Shown piece by piece: positions 7,717 to 9,956 of a stretch of 9,956 bases of DNA. Every line of letters begins with the position of its first letter. The first letter of the stretch is position 1. The stretch comes from an uncultured Collinsella sp. GTDB taxonomy: Bacteria > Actinomycetota > Coriobacteriia > Coriobacteriales > Coriobacteriaceae. Made by a program: the position numbers and the translations under genes. The stretch is taken from the NCBI GenBank assembly GCA_902468045.1, contig CABQXG010000027.1, forward strand, positions 1 through 9,956, read 5' to 3'. Under the pieces are notes generated by a model. That model was not told the DNA's origin, did not search any database, and was given only the letters and a program-made list of their open reading frames with translations.

Positions 7717-9250
7717 CGATGCTGAGCGAGCGCCTGACTGCATCACGCCAGCCCGCAAGGTTTTGCTCGCGGCGCTCGGCGGACATGTGGGGAAGGAAGG
7801 TCCTAACGATCTGGGCATTTTGCTCCAGTTCTTCCAGGTCTTCCCAATAGCCGACGGCAAGACCCGCCAAGTACGCGGCACCGATTGCCGTGGTCTCCAC
7901 CGTCTCGCATTGCAGCACGGGGATATCCAGCAGGTCGGCCTGGAATTGCATGATGAACTCGTTGCGCGAGGCACCGCCATCGACGGACAGGCGCTCAATC
8001 GAAAGTCCCACGTCCTGCTCCATGGCGCGCAGCACGTCGTAGCTCTGATATGCCATGGATTCGCAGGCGGCACGTACGATGGTCGCACGGCTCGAGGCGC
8101 CGGTCAGGCCGCACACGATACCGCGGGCACGCGGGTCCCACCAGGGAGCGCCCAGGCCAGCGAAGGCGGGGACGAAGTAGCAGCCCTCGTTGTCGTTGAT
8201 CGAAGCGGCGAGTTGCGCGGACTCGCTCACACTCGAGATGATGCCCATGTTGTTGCGCAGCCAATTCATGGTTGAGCCGGCGGCAAAGATAGAACCCTCG
8301 AGCGCATAGCTGATCTTGCCGTCCGCGGCGATGCCGATCGTGGAGACCAGACCGTTCTTGGATTCGACGACCTCGTCGCCGGTGTTCATGAGCATAAAGC
8401 AACCCGTGCCATAGGTGTTTTTGGTCTGGCCGGGATGGAAGCAGCAGTGGCCGAACAGCGACGCCTGCTGATCGCCCGCCACGCCCATGATGGGCGGCAT
8501 GTTGGCCATGATGTCGCTCGCGACGCGGCCGTAGTCGCCCGAGCTCCAACGAACCTCGGGCATCATGGAACGTGGAACGTCAAAGAGCGCCAGCAGGTCG
8601 TCGTCCCAATCGAGCGTATGGATATTAAAGAGCGCCGTGCGGCTGGCATTGGTGTAGTCGGTGGCAAAGACCTGACTGCCGGTGAGGTTGTAGATGAGCC
8701 AGGTATCGATGGTGCCGAACATGAGGTCGCCCGCCGCCGCGCTCTCACGCGCACCGTCGACGTTGTCGAGGATCCACTGCACCTTGGAAGCCGAGAAATA
8801 CGGATCGAGCGTGAGTCCCGTGCGGGAGCGCACCAGCTCTTCTGCGCCCCGCTCGACCAGCTCGTCGATCAGAGGTGCGGTGCGACGGCATTGCCACACG
8901 ATGGCGTTATAGATGGGTTGGCCGCTTATGCGGTCCCACACCACCGTGGTCTCGCGCTGGTTGGAGATACCGATGGCGGCGATGCGGTCAGAATGGATGC
9001 CGCTCTTAAACTGGACCTCCATCATCACGCCGATCTGGCTGGCAAGCACCTCCATGGGGTCTTGCTCTATCCAACCGGGACGCGGGAAGCTGGTTTTGAC
9101 GCTACGACGTGCCTGCGCGACGATGCAGCCGTACTCGTCGACGATGGTCGCAAGTACCGAGGTGGTGCCGCAGTCGAGCGCCATGATGTAGGAACCGCCA
9201 AAGTTAAACGAGGCATCTTCCATGCCCAGGCTGCCCAGATTCAACGACAT
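7709..9250 (-). CDS. glpK: Glycerol kinase
   Basis: This is an FGGY-family kinase (513 aa) that makes glycerol-3-phosphate from glycerol and ATP, for glycerol catabolism or lipid synthesis. The N-terminal phosphate loop reads ALDCGTTS (24-31); the E. coli enzyme has Gln where Cys 27 is. SNQRETTVVW (96-105) carries the Arg-Glu pair that binds glycerol; YFSASKVQWIL (151-161) matches FGGY signature 1; GVAGDQQASLFG (256-267) supplies the catalytic Asp 260; TKNTYGTGCF and GGASRNEFIMQFQADLL (425-441, signature 2) follow. About 15-17 extra residues precede the usual start. The ATG at 9248-9250 has AAAGGTG 6 nt upstream, so I keep it over Met 10 or Met 23. It starts 13 nt after the upstream gene; no glpF or glpD is adjacent in this window. 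Confidence 0.93.
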   Translation of the reverse strand: MSLNLGSLGMEDASFNFGGSYIMALDCGTTSVLATIVDEYGCIVAQARRSVKTSFPRPGWIEQDPMEVLASQIGVMMEVQFKSGIHSDRIAAIGISNQRETTVVWDRISGQPIYNAIVWQCRRTAPLIDELVERGAEELVRSRTGLTLDPYFSASKVQWILDNVDGARESAAAGDLMFGTIDTWLIYNLTGSQVFATDYTNASRTALFNIHTLDWDDDLLALFDVPRSMMPEVRWSSGDYGRVASDIMANMPPIMGVAGDQQASLFGHCCFHPGQTKNTYGTGCFMLMNTGDEVVESKNGLVSTIGIAADGKISYALEGSIFAAGSTMNWLRNNMGIISSVSESAQLAASINDNEGCYFVPAFAGLGAPWWDPRARGIVCGLTGASSRATIVRAACESMAYQSYDVLRAMEQDVGLSIERLSVDGGASRNEFIMQFQADLLDIPVLQCETVETTAIGAAYLAGLAVGYWEDLEELEQNAQIVRTFLPHMSAERREQNLAGWRDAVRRSLSIAQ

Positions 9251-9256
9251 CGCTTA

Positions 9257-9263
9257 CACCTTT
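9257..9263 (-). promoter_or_regulatory. Ribosome binding site of glpK
   Basis: AAAGGTG lies 6 nt before the ATG at 9248-9250 and begins just after the stop codon of the upstream gene. It supports the longest glpK start over the internal Met 10 and Met 23. Confidence 0.7.
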
Positions 9264-9956
9264 CTATTGCATCGGGTCGGACAGGACCCGTTCGATCTCT
9301 GATGCGGGAAGTGCGCCTTGGCGCAGGATCTGGAGCCCGCCGTGCTGGAACGACACGATGGTCGAGGCGTCGCGACACGGGGTCTCGCCGGCGTCGACGG
9401 CAACATCGACCCCCTCCAGGATGCGACCTTCGACGGCGGCAAAGCTTGCCGGCGAGGGCGCGCCGTGTGTGTTGGCGCTCGTGCAGGCAAGGGGACTGCC
9501 GCAGGCGCGGATGAGCGCTTGGACCACGGGAGAGGCCGAAGCGCGCAGGGCCACGGTGTCGTCGGCAGCACGCATAAAGGTCGGCACGCAGGGAGCCGCC
9601 TTGACCACGATAGTCAGGGCTCCCGGCCAGCATCGTCGCGCAAGTACGCGGGCATCTTCCGGGATATCCACGCCATAGCGGTCGAGTGCTTCGGCATTAT
9701 CAACCAGCCAGGCGACCGTTTGGGTGAGCTTGCGCTGCTTGAGGGTAAAGATGCGGCGGTAGCCGGTACCGAGCGCAGGGACCGCGGCGCCATTGACGAC
9801 AGCCTGCGGATCGCGCGGCCACGATGGGAATTCGCTTGTATCTTGGGGCACGGCGTCCGAGAAGGCGTTGACTGCCACGGCGACACCGTAGACGGTCTCG
9901 GTCGGAATCAAGGCCAGGCCGCCGCGGCCGAGCACCTCGGCCGTGCGCTCGACGGC
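9264..9956 (-). CDS. YrdC/YwlC-family threonylcarbamoyl-AMP synthase, N-terminus cut by window edge
   Basis: This is probably the enzyme (TsaC/YrdC/YwlC/Sua5 family) that makes threonylcarbamoyl-AMP from threonine, bicarbonate and ATP for the tRNA modification t6A. At least 230 residues are visible, and the frame is open to the window edge (AVERTAEVLGRGG), so the true start lies beyond it. Family motifs: PTETVYG (18-24), FTLKQR (70-75), WPGALTIVV (110-118), VALRASASPVVQAL (135-148) and the TSAN loop (159-162). The protein ends soon after GGLQILRQGALP, so it has only the YrdC domain and not the extra C-terminal Sua5 domain. Between VYG and LKQR there are about 30 more residues than in E. coli YrdC, including an acidic, Pro-rich stretch. 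It may share a transcript with glpK, 13 nt downstream. Confidence 0.85.
   Translation of the reverse strand, partial: AVERTAEVLGRGGLALIPTETVYGVAVAVNAFSDAVPQDTSEFPSWPRDPQAVVNGAAVPALGTGYRRIFTLKQRKLTQTVAWLVDNAEALDRYGVDIPEDARVLARRCWPGALTIVVKAAPCVPTFMRAADDTVALRASASPVVQALIRACGSPLACTSANTHGAPSPASFAAVEGRILEGVDVAVDAGETPCRDASTIVSFQHGGLQILRQGALPASEIERVLSDPMQ

Noticed and set aside
9179..9250. Internal starts of glpK at Met 10 or Met 23
   Set aside because: Neither has a good purine tract at the right distance, while the first ATG has AAAGGTG 6 nt upstream.

Overview
This window holds the greater part of a bacterial F-type ATP synthase operon and three housekeeping or metabolic genes upstream of it. Every gene lies on the minus strand, so transcription runs from high to low coordinates. 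The sequence is moderately GC-rich with dense, mostly close-spaced genes. The subunit sequences (separate atpF and atpH, a b subunit with a signal-peptide-like N-terminus, an alpha subunit with a short insertion) fit a Gram-positive actinobacterial lineage of the Coriobacteriia, probably Collinsella or a relative. That assignment rests on recognising the proteins, not on a search.

Layout in the direction of transcription: (1) 9956-9264, a YrdC/YwlC-type threonylcarbamoyl-AMP synthase, cut by the window edge at its N-terminus; (2) 9250-7709, glycerol kinase (glpK), only 13 nt after it; (3) 7708-7586, a 123-nt leader with hairpins and a 12-bp palindrome; (4) 7585-6938, uracil phosphoribosyltransferase (upp); (5) 6937-6668, a 270-nt gap with a candidate promoter for the ATP synthase operon, interleaved inverted repeats and a 45-codon basic ORF of doubtful reality; (6) 6667-1, the operon in the classical order atpI-like, atpB (a), atpE (c), atpF (b), atpH (delta), atpA (alpha), atpG (gamma), atpD (beta), atpC (epsilon, cut by the left edge).

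The atp genes encode the membrane rotor and stator (a, c, b), the peripheral connection (delta) and the catalytic head with its shaft (alpha, beta, gamma, epsilon). Key residues are intact: both Walker A loops, the beta catalytic Glu, the alpha arginine finger, the essential Arg of subunit a and the carboxylate of subunit c. The c-subunit residues point to proton rather than sodium coupling. Genes overlap or nearly touch (TAATG junctions at atpG/atpD and atpH/atpA, an 11-bp overlap at atpF/atpH). The exception is a 124-nt atpB-atpE gap with two hairpins and a strong ribosome binding site, just before the subunit needed in the highest copy number.

I see no mobile element, CRISPR array, tRNA, rRNA or convincing new defence or metabolic system. 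The window is core genome. The points worth a second look are local: the b-subunit signal peptide, insertions in AtpA and in the YrdC-family protein, the structured gaps, and the leaders of upp and of the atp operon.
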